Of a stretch of 64,000 nucleotides of DNA, positions 45,061 to 56,756 are shown piece after piece; position 1 is the first letter of the stretch, and every line of letters starts with the position of its first letter. The notes under the pieces were generated by a model, which ran no database searches, had not been told where the DNA came from, and saw only the letters and a program-made list of their open reading frames with translations. Source of the DNA: Diadophis punctatus similis (lineage: Eukaryota; Chordata; Lepidosauria; Squamata; Dipsadidae); the NCBI GenBank assembly GCA_023053685.1, contig JALIGW010000010.1, positions 10,077,919-10,141,918 of the forward strand, given 5' to 3'. A program made the translations under genes and the position numbers.

Positions 45061-47863
45061 GCCCTGGGCTCAAGCTGCTGCTGTCAAACGTCAGGTCGAT
45101 TACCAACAAGGCCCCCCTTATCCGGGATTTAATCCTAGAAGAGGGGGCTGACCTGGCATGTATTACCGAGACCTGGCTGGGCCAGGAGGGGGGGTGCCCC
45201 TTTCGGAGATATGCCCGGACGGGTTCTCGGTTCATCATCAGCCGCGACCCCAGGGAAGGGGTGGAGAAGTGGCTATTATAGCTCGCCAGAATCTGTGTCC
45301 TCGAAGGAGCCCTGCCCCGGAGATTGTTGGGTGTGAGACGCTCCTTCTGAAGTTGGACTTAGGGGTTCAGGTGGGCCTTTTGCTAATGTACCTGCCTCCT
45401 GGCTACGTTGCAAAGGCCATGCCTGTTCTGCTTGAGGCGGTTGCAGGGCTGGCGATTGAGTTCCCCAGGTTGATGGTGCTGGGGGACTTTAATCTGCCAT
45501 CGCCCGGCGAAGCCTCGGGGGCAGTCCAGGAGTTCATGGCTTCCATGACAACCATGGACCTGACCCAAGTAGTTCAGGGTCCGACTCATGAGGGTGGTCA
45601 CACGCTTGACCTTGTGTTTCTCTCGGGGCAGTGGAGAGATGATCTGAGGCTGAGGGGTTTAGTCACAGTACCCTTGTTGTGGTCAGATCATTTCCTTCTG
45701 AGGTTGGATTTCATGGCACCACTCCTCCACCGTAAGGAGGCGGGACCGATTAAGTGGTTCCGCCCCAGGCGCCTAATGGAACCCGACGGATTCCAGAGGG
45801 AACTTGGGGAAATACCTGAATCCCTGGTACACAGTTCATCCGAGTCTCTGGTCGCGGCCTGGAATCAGGCGGCAGCGGGGGCTCTGGATCGGATTGCGCC
45901 TTTGCGACCTCTCTGTGGAAGTGGATCCAGGAGGGCTCCTTGGTTTACTGAGGAACTCCGGGAGATGAAGCGCCACAAGAGACGCCTAGAGCGACGATGG
46001 AGATCTAGTAAAGCTGAGTCTGACTGGACACTTTTAAGAACTTTCATTAAGTCTTACTTAGTGGCGATACGGGCGGCAAAATGTTCGCATTTTTCTGCTC
46101 TTATTGCGTCCGCTGACTCCCGCCCAGCTGCCCTGTTTAGGGTGACCCGCACCCTTCTTGCTAAGGAGGAAGGCGGAGATCCCTTGCAGGGTAGAGCTGA
46201 GGAATTTTCTCGGTTTCTGGCGGATAAAGTCATTCAGATTCGGACAGACCTGGACTCCGATTGGGCAGTACAGGCCGAGACGACTGGGGCAGGTCTTAGT
46301 CCAGTTATATGGGATAGGTTTGAACCGGTGACTCCTGAGGATGTAGACAAGGCCATAGGATCGATGTGCTCCGCCACTTGTTTATTGGACCCGTGCCCTT
46401 CCTGGCTGGTTTCGGCCACCAGGGAGGTTTCACGCGGCTGGCTCCAGGCATTGGTCAATGCTTCTTTGAGAGAGGGGTCCGTCCCGCAGCCCTTAAAAGC
46501 TGCGGTGGTGAGACCCCTCCTCAAGAAGCCTTCCCTGGACCCGGCGGATTTAAAGAACTTCCGTCCAGTCTCCAACCTTCCCTTCGCGGGGAAGGTGCTC
46601 CAGCTCCTACGGCTGTTGGATGACACTGATTTTCTGGATCCCTTTCAATCAGGTTTCAGGCGCGGCTACAGTATGGAAACGGCTTTGGTCACCCTGATGG
46701 ATGATCTCTGGCGAGCCCGGGATGGGGGTTACTCCTCTATCCTGGTGCTACTTGACCTCTCAGCGGCCTTCGATACCATTGACCATGGTATCCTTCTGCA
46801 TCGTCTCGGAGAGGTGGGGGTGGGCGGCACTGTTTTGCAGTGGTTCTCCTCCTTCCTCTCTGACAGGACGCAGTCAGTGTTGACAGGGGGGCAGAGGTCG
46901 AGCCCTAGGCCCCTACTATGTGGGGTGCCGCAGGGCTCGGTCCTCTCGCCCATCCTGTTTAACATCTACATGAAGCCATGGGGTGAGATCATCCAACGAC
47001 ACAGGGTGAGGTATCAGCAATATGCTGATGATACCCAGTTGTACATCTCCACCCCGTCTCAATTCGGGGAAGCCGTAGACGTAATGGGCCGCTGCCTGGA
47101 TGATGTTAGGGTCTGGATGGGGAAGAACTGTCTAAAACGTAACCCTGACAAGACTGAGTGGCTGTGGATATTGCCTCCTAAGGACTTGACCAATTGTCCC
47201 TCCTTGGTTCTTGGGGGAGAAAAATTAGCTCCCTCAGAATGGGTCCGCAATCTGGGTGTCCTCCTAGACCCACAGCTAAAATTGGAGCAACATCTTTCAG
47301 CTGTGGCTAGGGGGACCTTTGCACAAGTACGTCTTGTGCACCAATTGCGACTCTACTTGGAGAAGGAGGCACTTCTCACAGTCACTCATGCCCTTATCAC
47401 CTCACAGCTGGATTACTGCAATGCACTCTACATGGGGCTACCCTTGAAGAGTGTCTGGAGACTGCAATTGGTGCAAAATGCAGCTGCGCGAGCTTTGGTG
47501 GGTGTACCCAGATGCACCCACGTAACACCGATCCTCTGCCAGCTGCATTGGCTGCCCATTAGTCTCCGGATCCAATTTAAGGTGTTGGTCGTTACCTTTA
47601 AAGCCCTAAATCACTCAGGGCAAGGTTACCTTCGAGACCGCATCCTGCCGCATATCTCCCTACGACCGGTCAGGGCCCACAGAGTCGGCCTCCTCCAGGT
47701 CCCATCGACCAAACAATGTCGGTTGGCGGGGCCGAGGGGGAGGGACTTCTCTGTGGGAGCTCCCTCCCTGTGGAACCAGCTTCCCCCAGAGATCAGGACC
47801 ATCCCCACCCTGCTGGCCTTCCGTAAAGCAATAAAAACTTGGCTCTTCCGGCAGGCAGGGTGA
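44950..47863 (+). pseudogene. L2 ORF2 (endonuclease and RT), one frameshift
   Basis: The endonuclease begins in the frame of 44778-45281 (LLLSNVRSITNKAPLIRDLI, CITETWLGQ; 45068-45185) and moves to the frame of 45158-47863 at a G7 run (45188-45194). The second frame is open for about 890 codons: MVLGDFNLP, WSDHFLLRLDF (catalytic His region), RT blocks VVRPLLKKPSLDPADLKNFR, LVLLDLSAAFDTIDHGILL (46742-46800), VPQGSVLSPILFNIYM, the catalytic YADDTQLY (47021-47044) and the C-terminal LVQNAAARALVGVP / LHWLPISLRIQFKVL. All RT catalytic Asp residues are present. Apart from the homopolymer shift it looks intact. The start codon is uncertain. Confidence 0.9.
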
Positions 47864-48062
47864 AAGTGAGACCAACTAGATTAGATATGGGTCTCCCCCC
47901 TTGATTTTGAATATGAGATACTCTTTTTAACTTTTGTATGTTTTTTAATTACTGTATTTTATATTTTGTAATGGATTCTAATATGTTGTGAGCCGCCCAG
48001 AGTCCCCTGGGAGTTGGGCAGCATAGAAATCCATTTAAATTAATTAATTAATTAATTAATTG

Positions 48063-49134
48063 AGGGAATCGGAAACCACGTTGGGAATTGGAGCTAGAAG
48101 CCCTCACTGACCAGGAGGAACTCACCAAAGCACAGCTGAAGGAGGGGTGTCTGAAGAGATACCTAGCCCAGCTTGTGATGGAAACATTGGAAAATCTCAA
48201 CATCCGAGGGACCCCAGAACGGTGACTAAGGAGCGCTGGGAGCATAGCAACCACTGAAGAGGCTGGGGAAGCCAACAACCTCTGGGAAGTTGGCATGCAA
48301 GTGGAGGACGCAACGGGGGACCCAACAAATCCACCCAGGGCAGCACACACAGCAGCACCCCTTCCTAACCAACTCCAAGCCCCACAACTAGAAAGGAAAA
48401 CTCCCCCCCTGGGAGTGAAGTTTGATGGGGATCGGCAACAATTAGGATTCTTCGTAGCACACGTACTTACCTACATGCAAGAATATGGGTGAGAGTTCCA
48501 AACACAGGGATCCTGAGTGCAAGCAGTCACCCTAGCCCTGGAAGGAGCCACTGCAAGATGGATGGTGACCCTACATAACGACGACGCACCCGAACTACGC
48601 AATTTTAACCGGTTCATGACAGCCTTATGATGAAGGTTCGCGGACCCACTGGCAGACCGCAAAGCACGCGATTGCATTAAGGTGGTGAAGCAGGGGCGAC
48701 GGCCAGTGGCGGAGTACACTGAAGAGTTCCAGGACCTCGCATGTCGTCTAAATTGGCCAGAAGACATCCTGGTAAGCTGTTTTAAAGATGGACTAAGAGA
48801 TGATCTATATAATGCCTGTGTGGCTAGGGGTGCACCGAATCACCTGCATGAATGGTACCTCACTGCTGAAGAAATGGAGATTGATATGGCCAGGAACCAG
48901 TACTGTACGGGGCGAATATGGAAGAAATCCCCACCCCAATGGAAGAAAGAGCCCTTTAGAAGGCAACAGGGGTTTTCTCCTAAACCTCCAATCTGCTTCA
49001 AGTGCGGGAAGGAGGGGCATTGAGCACCTGAATGCTGTCCCCAAACACCCATCCGGAAACCTGAATGCCAAACAGGGGAGAGACCAGCGAGACCCACCCA
49101 GCGCGGGAGGGAAACGGCCCTGAGGAGCAGCGAG
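48063..49134 (+). pseudogene. Gypsy III gag, main part with zinc knuckle
   Basis: After the L2, a leader-like region is followed by 48295-48492 (PPLGVKFDGDRQQLGFFVAH), the capsid core (stops near 48490 and 48628), and 48682-49023 (AEYTEEFQDLACRLNWPEDI, LHEWYLTAEE) ending in CFKCGKEGH with a TGA at 49021-49023 inside the CCHC knuckle. The equivalent position in Gypsy IV is CAA. Gypsy IV matches throughout. Confidence 0.87.
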
Positions 49135-49690
49135 ATGGTAGAACCACCATCCCCTCCCTTCTTTGGAGACAACATCCCGGCATTTCAAAGGGAAGATCCA
49201 GCATCATTCGAAAGCGACCCAGAGGATGAACCACTGGTAAGCAAACCAATTGAACCGCTTACCCTCCCTCTCAGACTATTTATCCCTAACCAAGATGAGG
49301 GAAAAAAATATCTCCGCATTAGTAGACTCAGGGTGTACCCGTTGCTTGATCAGCCCAACCCTAATTGGGGAGTTGGGAATCTCAGTGAGAAAGCTGAGAA
49401 ACCCCATCGCATTTTGCCAACTAGATGGGTCAATAGCAGGGGGGAGCCAGCTGCTTTTGCCACGGAACCCCTGAAAATAGGCATTGGGAGCCACGAAGAA
49501 AGACTTACCTTTATAGTAGCACCTGGCATAGAATGGCCACTAGTCTTGGGACTTGCATGGTTGAAAAAGTGGAATCCAAAAATAAATTGGGAGCAAGGCA
49601 CCATAAAATTCCAGATGCACGTGACTTTTGCCGAGGACCTACAGATAGGAACTGAGGGGGGGTGTGATTGCAGGGAAATAGCCATGCCTG
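49135..49690 (+). pseudogene. Gypsy III protease, with compensating frame changes
   Basis: The acidic linker (FESDPEDEPLVSKPIEPL) is in one frame. After the A7 run (49302-49308) the active site (ALVDSGCTRCLISPTLIG, 49313-49370) is in a second frame, and after the G6 run (49439-49444) the rest (FATEPLKIGIGSHEER, WPLVLGLAWLKKWNPKI) is back in the first. D-S-G is intact. Confidence 0.88.
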
Positions 49691-50640
49691 GTTATAGCTT
49701 GCCAACAGAAGGCATACCCAAGGAATACAATGACTTGACTGATGTTTTTAGTGAAACAGCTTCGGATGAACTTCCCCCGCATCGCCCTACTGACTGTGTA
49801 ATAGAAATCTTACCCGGGGCTAAACTGCCTAAACCAAAAATGTATAGCATGTCACCGGGGGAGTTAGAAGAACTGAGAGCTTTCATTGAGAAAAACCTAG
49901 CAAGGGGTTTCATCAAGCCAGCCCGACCAAAGATTGCAGCCCCAGTGTTATTTAGGGAGAAAAAAGATGGCTCAAAACATCTGTGCATGGATTTTCAGAA
50001 CCTGAATACGATCAGTGTTGAAAACATGTATCCCCTTCCCCTGATGAAAGATATGCTTGCACACCTCGCTAAAGGGAAAATTTTCTTCAAACTAGACATA
50101 AGGGAGGCATACTATTGAATCAGGATTAAGGAGGGGGATGAATGGAAAACTGCATTTAACACCCCCCTGGGGTGCTACCAATTCAAGGTGCTCCCTTTTG
50201 GGCTACAAGGGGCACCTGCAGTGTTCATGCAATTAATCAACGATATTTTGCATGAACATTTATACAAAGGGGTTCTTGTTTATTTAGATGATATTCTCTT
50301 ATACTCAGAGACCAAGGCTGAGCACGTTAAATTGGTCAGGGCGGTGCTAAGCAAACTCCGTGATGCAAAACTTTATACCAAACTCTCAAAATGTGAATTC
50401 GACCAAGAAAAAAATGATTACTTGGGGTACCGTATTTCACACTAGGGCATAGAAATGGACCCTCAAAAAGTGCAGGTGGTACTGGATTGGGAAACGCCTC
50501 GCACATACAAGCAGCTACAAAGTTTCCTGGGGTTCGCAAATTTCTATCGCCAATTTATCCCGGCATTCGCTCAAATTGCCCTGCCCATCAAGAAACTGTT
50601 AAGAACAAAGGGGGAGGGAAATCCTAAACCGAGACAGCCC
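49691..50640 (+). pseudogene. Gypsy III reverse transcriptase
   Basis: Same frame as the protease end. EYNDLTDVFSETASDELPPH, then ENMYPLPLMKDMLAHLAKG and FFKLDIREAYY up to a TGA at 50116-50118. The frame continues with FGLQGAPAVFMQLINDILHE, the catalytic VYLDDILLYSE (YLDD at 50281-50292) and a TAG at 50443-50445 after LGYRISH. Then LQSFLGFANFYRQFIPAFAQ. Catalytic residues are intact; two nonsense codons break the frame, the first probably from CGA. Confidence 0.92.
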
Positions 50641-51160
50641 ATGAATTGGACAATGGAATGCCAGGCAGCATTTGAAAAACTAAAACGGCTGTTCTCAGCA
50701 GAACCAGTTTTGAAGCACCCAGACACAGAAAAACCTTTCATCATACAAGCAGATTCTAGCGATGTTGCAATAGGAGCAATCCTACTTCAGAGAAATGAGC
50801 AAGGACAACTACAGCCATGTGCATATACATCCAGGAAACTAAGTGAAACTGAACAAAGGTGGGCGATTTGGGAAAAAGAAGCTTATGCGGTGCTATGGGC
50901 ACTTTTAACTTGGAGACATTTCTTAGAAGGGAGTAAGATCCCTTTTGAAGTCTGGACTGACCACAAAAACTTAGAAGCCCTAAAAACACCAAGGAAACTA
51001 TCTCCAAAACAAGTTCGTTGGGCTCAATATTTCAAACGGTTTGAGTTTACTCCTAAATTTATCCCTGGGGGGGGGGAACTTTCTAGCAGATGCACTGTCC
51101 AGAAAGCCACAATACAATAGTGCGAAATCAGAGGTATTTAAACCTATAGTACAAACTAAT
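50641..51160 (+). pseudogene. Gypsy III RNase H
   Basis: Open in the RT frame to the G10 run: FIIQADSSDVAIGAILLQ, RWAIWEKEAYAVLWALLTW, VWTDHKNLEALKTPRKLS. At 51067-51076 ten G replace the nine seen in Gypsy VI and shift the frame, so FLADALSRKPQYNSAKSE continues in the frame of 51041-51793. Confidence 0.92.
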
Positions 51161-52467
51161 CAATTGGCAGCCAAAATAATCACCAGGTCCCAAGGAGGAC
51201 AAGACGCATTGACAAACAAAGATACCATCCATGTTTTTAAACAAGCATTAATCAACAATGAATGGTTTTTGAACCACAAATCCAGCTGCTTGATGAAAGG
51301 TGAATTAGCTTGGGTAGGAGACAAACTATATGTACCCGCTAGCCAAAGATTATGTTTAATGGAAAGGTGGCACGACTCTAGATTAGCTGGACACTTTGGT
51401 TTTGTAAAAACTTTACACTTAATAAAGAGACAATTTTGGTGGCCTTCATTGAAAAAGGACATAGAAAGCTATGTAGCAAGTTGCCCCATTTGTGCTGCAG
51501 CAAAAAGACGACAAGGGAAAACCCCAGGACTCCTACAGAAATTAGCCGAGCCATCAGCGCCATGGGAAGAAATTGCTATGGATCTTATTGTAGAACTACC
51601 AAAAAGTGGGGGAAACACCATCATTTGGGTTGTGACAGACTTGTTTTCAAAGCAAGCACATTTTATACCTTGCCAGAAAATCCCAACTGCCAAAGGCTTA
51701 GCTAGATTGTTTCTAATACACATTTATCGTCTTCATGGAGCTCCTCAAAGAATCATCTCTGATAGGGGAGTCCAATTCACCTCCAACTTTTAGAAGGCAT
51801 TTTTGGGCTTACTTGGTACCGCCCAAGGATTAAGCTCCTCACATCATCTGCAATGTAATGGAAATTGTGAGAGAACGAACGGGGTTCTTGAACAGTATCT
51901 AAGATGTTTTATTAATTTTCAACAGGACAATTGGACTGAACTTTTACCTTTTGCACAGGTTGCATTTAATAACTCTGTACATTCGAGTACTGGTTTTACA
52001 CCTTTTAGAGTAGCTACTGGGCAAGATTTCAGCCCAATGCCTGAATTACCCACAGAAAAACCCACTATCCCCTCACTTAAAGAGTGGATAGAAAATTTGC
52101 AAAATACATGGTCAGTAGTCAGATTAGCTTTAAAGGAAGCTAGAGAGGCTTTCAAAATTCAAGCAGACAAGAAAAGAATAGAGCCTAAACCTTTCCATGT
52201 TGGGGATAGAGTATACTTATCTACAAAATTCCTGAGATCGTTACAACCATCAAAAAAATTAGGGCCTAATTTCATTGGACCTTTCCCTATTATTAGGATC
52301 ATCAACCCAGTAGTAGTTGAATTGGCTCTTCCAAAAACACTTAGACAAGTCCACCCAGTATTTCACTTTAGTTTACTCAAGAGAGAGGTAACCTCATCAC
52401 TTAGACCGGTGGTATCTGCACCACCTGCCCCAATCATGATAGAAGGGGAACAACACTTCAAAATCTA
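51161..52467 (+). pseudogene. Gypsy III integrase
   Basis: 51161-51793: linker, the H-H-C-C zinc-binding domain (GHFGFVKTLHLIKRQFWWPS, C-P-I-C-A-A-A-K-R-R) and core (AMDLIVELPKSGGNTIIWVV, SDRGVQFTSNF) to a TAG at about 51791. 51803-52468: core end (NGVLEQYLRCFINFQQDNW, NNSVHSSTGFTPFRVATGQD) and C-terminal domain (HVGDRVYLSTKFLRSLQP, QVHPVFHFSLLKRE). Core Asp residues (A-M-D, V-T-D) are present. Length and layout are normal for chromovirus integrase. Confidence 0.92.
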
Positions 52468-52611
52468 GGATCCACAGAGGAAAGATCCAGTATTTGGTAG
52501 CTTGGAAACATTTGCCTCCCTCACAGAACGAGTGGGTCGCTAAACAACATGTTAAAGCTCCCATCTTATTGAGAAGATTTCACTCCCAATACCCTAACAA
52601 ACCTTGTTAAT
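52440..52611 (+). pseudogene. Gypsy III chromodomain
   Basis: EGEQHFKI at the end of the integrase frame is the start. After a TAG and frame change near 52467, KIQYLVAWKHLPPSQNEWVA followed by KQHVKAPILLRRFHSQYP runs to a TAA at 52609. The aromatic cage position WK in the middle block is kept. Confidence 0.85.
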
Positions 52612-52661
52612 ATATCATAATTGACTTTGCTTATGTCTTACAGGTGGACCTTTTTTCTTTT

Positions 52662-52674
52662 TAAGGGGGCGGCA
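52662..52674 (+). promoter_or_regulatory. Gypsy III polypurine tract
   Basis: aagggggcggca directly before the 3' LTR start at 52675; primes plus-strand synthesis. Confidence 0.75.
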
Positions 52675-53075
52675 TGTCAGATTCCAGCGGCTCTGCCATT
52701 CAAAAGGAGAAGGGGGGTCTTGGGTTTGCTTGATCAGATGGTTACAACATATATCCGGATCTCAGACATCTGGGAACCTCCTCACCTTAGGATAGGATTT
52801 ATGAGGGGCAATGTAAGTCAGTTGAACGGAAAAGGATCTGTGGAAACGTATGCTCATCCGCATTCCCAGGATAGAGAACTTTCACACTTTGTGTATTGGT
52901 CTACATTTGCATTCTGCCTAATGGGGAGGGGCGCTAAGGTTTGCCTTGCCTGGAGGCATTTAGATCTTGCTATGAATGAATGGATTGTTACCACAGCTGC
53001 CAATAAAGGAATCCTTTTGAACTACTTGGCTCAGAAGTTCGTACTTTGTAGGTGAATGGGGAGACAGTCCTTACA
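52675..53075 (+). promoter_or_regulatory. Gypsy III 3' LTR
   Basis: 401 bp, six differences from the 5' LTR: four changes in the first 200 bases at attcta/attcca, gcaact/gcggct, and the others at gtgggaacata/gtggaaacgta and gttcata/gttcgta. Followed by the target duplication cccat. Confidence 0.95.
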
Positions 53076-53264
53076 CCCATACCCTAAGGAGGGGGGAAGT
53101 AGATAGAGTGTCTCACAGACAAAACAACTAGCCTTCCCATGGGAACCAAGGTCATCCCAACAAGTGGCATTTGAAGGAGGGGATGAGTGACTGGGGAGTC
53201 CGCCGTCTGTTTTAATTGGACAATGTGACTTGGGACACTTGGGGAGAGAAAAAACCACTCTTTT

Positions 53265-53537
53265 AATTATTTATTTTATTTATTTTATTTATTTTTGTCA
53301 AGTACGTGTTGGTAATATACATAGATATAACATTGTTTATATACATAAGATGAGTACTGATAAGAGGGAACATTAGGACAGGGATGGTAGGCACACTGGT
53401 GCACTTATGCACGCCCCTTACTGACCTCTTAGGAATTGGGTGATTAATTATGCTATTAATTAATTATACTGATATACTGATATTAATATTAATTATACTG
53501 ACCTCTTAGGAATCGGGTGATTAATTATGCTATTAAT
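53265..53537 (-). mobile_element. LINE 3' end fragment in the Gypsy II LTR
   Basis: The 3' UTR of the same LINE family as at 28852-29000: tcaagtacgtgttggtaata, ggtgcacttatgcacgcccc, gacctcttaggaatt, with an AAAT-type tail seen as (TTTA)n at 53265-53296. A segment with actgacctcttaggaat and ttaattatgctattaat occurs twice (about 53420-53460 and 53497-53537). Confidence 0.85.
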
Positions 53538-53668
53538 GCGGGAAACTTCAGAGTTGGTTTTCACTGGCCGTGCCAATATGATGCATCCAATAAACATGTT
53601 CTTTGATGGTCTGCCTGCCTCGGAGTTTTGATTTCTTTGGGTGTGTTACTCTGAATGCTGACAACATA

Positions 53669-55521
53669 TGTATGTTGTCTCAAATTTATATATAAATTTA
53701 TTTACTTTTGTGTAAAATTGCACAATATTTTTATTGCTTCTCACATAATGTATTTCACAAAACTGGAACAAATTAACTAATATTTGCTGCAAGAGCACTT
53801 TAAAACAGCTATACAAAAGTTAAAATATCAGTGAAACATCGTTTAAGTATCAATATTTGGTGCAATTTTATAATGATATGCAGATTCATCCCATATTTCA
53901 GATAGAGATCTGTAATAGAGAATTGCAGAACTTTTGCATGCAGGAATTAGCAATTAGAAGCTTCAGCAAATATTACCTTTCATGACAGGATTAAAAAAGT
54001 AGGGTTGAATTTTGTTGGTTTTATAAAGATGGGGAAAGTTCAAGGCAGTGGAGTATAATATTCATTAATAATTGTAAAACAAATGAAAATAATAGCAATT
54101 TTCTAACAGAAGGCCCCTAACTATAATCATGTAACAAACTTACATTAGATTTGTTCCTACTTCACCCAAAAGGTCAGACTGCATTAGAAAAAGCTTATTG
54201 GAGGTCACACTTAACAATGGATGACAAATCTACATTTGGCTAAAACTCAATTGCTGGCCTGTGTCCCCAGTATAATTATGCACATCCAGATTAATACAAG
54301 CACACTCATTCATTTATACATAATTGTATTTACAATTAACAAATATAATGAAAAATGCATTTCTTCCTCACTAAAATTGTGGTGCACAGATATTAGGGTT
54401 CAATGGGTTCAATAGAAGCTTTATTCAATGTGGGAAAAAGGAAGATCCAAAATTATTCAAAGAGGATACTGAGAGTTCAAAATGCTCATAGATGAAGTAG
54501 TTCTCTCTCAAAATATTTTAGCAGCAATTCATCTATAAAACATTCTTCTTTGTGGGTAACTAAAGCACATAAAAAACTATTTTCAGGATAATCGTGCTTT
54601 GAAGAATATTCACAAGAAAGTGCAGTAAATCTAAAGCCCCTGCATCATTTCCAAGGTTTTCATGAAAACTTAAAAAAAAAGTCTCTTCAATGAGTTGAAT
54701 CATTAATGTAGCCATATTTTACTATGACATTTTTTTCAAGCTCATGCAGAAACCTAAAAGAAAATTTAAAGAGGTGCTATATTCATATTCCACACATTTA
54801 AACTTTATTTCTCTATAAAGGTTCCTGGGAAGACATTACTGTATCAGATGAAAGTCACATGCAGTGTATCTGGTACATAAGTAGAGTTTTCTCATATTAA
54901 TGTAGTATTATTAAGTGGATTAAGTGGATTAAATATGGTATCTGGCAATATGGAGAAGCAATGTCAATGACTTCTTAGTAAAATTTAATCCCAGACCTTA
55001 ACATGCAGAAGATATAAAGCAATTTCACTATCTTTCAGCTTTCTTTCTACACTACATACCACAATCTTAAATTGGAATACTCAAAAAAGTTTAGTCATAA
55101 TATATCTACCTATGGAATGTATGCATTAGATTTTCTCTGCAACCTCATTTTCATTTACTATGCTTAAAAACAATGCCAAACTAGATCAGATAATGCTGAT
55201 TTCTGATTGCCCACAATCTTTCTGTGTGATGGTTGGATAGAAATTGGTAAACTAAAGGTTCTGGGAAAACAGCAGCTAAACAATAACACATAACACATTA
55301 GATTTGTTGCATATGCAGACTGTAGTACAGAACATTTTTATTGTAGAGAAATACAGAGGTAACCTTGAAGAATGAATGCAATAGCAATTCAATAAACCTC
55401 AGGACACCTGTGATAAAGATGAGGCACTGAGAAACAAACTACTCAACCATGATTCTCTTATATATAAGAAAGACAGAGAAACTCAGCCAGGCTTTCAAGA
55501 TTCTGTTATTACACCCTACAA
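53669..55521. other. AT-rich DNA, no gene
   Basis: Right flank of Gypsy II. No coding sequence, RNA gene or known repeat family is recognised. Open frames up to 79 residues lack domains. This and 25729-26160 are the best candidates for original, non-repeat DNA of the locus. Confidence 0.6.
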
Positions 55522-55801
55522 CAGGGGTGTCAAACTCGTGTTGTCACGGCGGCGCCATAAGGGGCGTGCATAAGTGCACCAGCGTGCCTACCATCCCTGT
55601 CCTAATGTTCCCTCTTATCAGTACTCATCTTATGTATATAAACAATGTTATATCTATGTATATTACCAACACGTACTTGACAAAATAAATAAATAAATAA
55701 AATAAAATATGACATATCAGGACTTCTTTCCCCTTCGCTAAACCAGGTGTGGGCGTGGGCAGCATGTGACACCTCTGCAGGCTTCAAGTTTGACAGCCCT
55801 G
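55522..55801 (+). mobile_element. hAT MITE with a LINE fragment inside
   Basis: Ends caggggtgtcaaactc and aagtttgacagccctg are inverted repeats (14 of 16), flanked by the 8-bp duplication ccctacaa (55514-55521 and 55802-55809). The central part is the LINE 3' fragment at about 55555-55712. No transposase; mobilised in trans by a hAT transposase when active. Confidence 0.92.
55555..55712 (+). mobile_element. LINE 3' end fragment in the hAT MITE
   Basis: gggcgtgcataagtgcacca, tatgtatataaacaatg, accaacacgtacttgacaaa and an (AAAT)n tail: the plus-strand version of the fragment at 53265-53537. Confidence 0.88.
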
Positions 55802-55809
55802 CCCTACAA

Positions 55810-56756
55810 CAATAGAGTTCCAGTAAACTTTGTGATGTGTATTTCCTGACATCAATCTCAAAGGCCTGACATTCATTAATTAAAGAACTAACTGCTCTAT
55901 GAACAGAAAAATAGTGGGAAATGAATATTCATATTATTTCCAGCCACTGCCATTTAATCAAAGGGATAGGGCCCTCTCCTACCAAAGCTATTAACTTTCA
56001 CTGCTATTATTACTTCCAGTGGCTTCTTCCCAATTAAATTGATTAAACTACTATTTTTCACTTTAAGCTCTTTCAGGACCACATGCATTCATCTTGCATT
56101 GCTTTTTTTCATTGTTATCAAATGTATTAATTCATTTCTTTTTATAGACAATCTAGAAATACTCCACTAGGTTCAAGGGTACTTGCTTTCAATTAAGAGT
56201 AGGATTAAAGCAGGTTAACATATATTTTATATATTCATTTCATTTCATTTGAATTTATTTTTATTGGCTTATATATCCTTAGAATCTTGGAAGAGTTGAC
56301 CAGAAATAGAACAGAAGTTAATTGCCTTCAAATCTTTCCAAAGCATGTAGCTTTTATATCCAAAAAGATTATTTTGTTAGGGCTATTTGGCCTAATATTG
56401 CCCTTCACATCTAAGCAACAGCTTACAGTGGTAAACTGTGCTTGTGATACATAACACAGAGACCTTCTGATAGGTATGACTAAAAAAAAGTACATAAAGG
56501 AAAAAAACTGAAAGAAATGAATCTGTCATTAATGAGTAAAAAAAATGTGCTAGACTCCAAATGTAACAGAGTGGATTACACTCCCTTTTGAGTTATACAT
56601 ATTATACAGTTGTGTAAATTTGGATTTGAGCTGATAAAAAGTGGATCCTCAATTTCAGCTGCTAAAAAGCAACCATTTTTTTACTAAAGATTTATCCTGA
56701 ACTTTTGTTATGTATTCATATTAAGATGAAATTGATTTTGTGTTTTATGCTTTCCA
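55810..56756. other. AT-rich DNA, no gene
   Basis: No coding sequence or repeat family recognised up to the start of Gypsy IV. Target duplication of Gypsy IV cannot be checked because its 3' end is outside the window. Confidence 0.55.

Larger units (their letters stand above)
44184..48062 (+). mobile_element. L2 LINE copy B, nearly full length
   Basis: A ~3.9-kb L2 with 5' UTR, one long ORF2 with a single frameshift, 3' UTR (gagccgcccagagtcccctg) and an (AATT)n tail at 48039-48062. It interrupts gag of Gypsy III; gag-like sequence on both sides aligns with Gypsy IV around 57440-57480. It must be younger than Gypsy III insertion, hence a recent copy. The 5' boundary is placed where Gypsy IV similarity ends and is approximate. 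Confidence 0.9.
43509..53075 (+). mobile_element. Ty3/Gypsy chromovirus copy III, young, with L2 in gag
   Basis: LTRs at 43509-43909 and 52675-53075, both 401 bp, differ at six positions (98.5% identical), and cccat flanks both sides (43504-43508, 53076-53080). Removing the L2 at 44184-48062 leaves about 5.7 kb with gag, protease, RT, RNase H, integrase and chromodomain in order. Breaks: TGA 49021, indels at A7 (49302-49308) and G6 (49439-49444), TGA 50116, TAG 50443, +1 at G10 (51067-51076), TAG about 51791, and a TAG plus frame change near 52467. Confidence 0.95.
43450..53663 (+). promoter_or_regulatory. Gypsy II 3' LTR, split by Gypsy III and a LINE fragment
   Basis: LTR sequence at 43450-43508, 53081-53264 and 53538-53663. 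It ends ctgaatgctgaca. AATAAA occurs near 53590. Gypsy III entered at cccat (43504-43508), and a minus LINE 3' fragment sits at 53265-53537. Confidence 0.85.

Noticed and set aside
45158..45190. Start codon at 45158 for the L2 ORF2
   Set aside because: It lies inside the endonuclease domain; the real start is upstream in another frame before the G7 run.
54221..54415. Small open frames in the AT-rich flank
   Set aside because: Short, without domains or coding bias.
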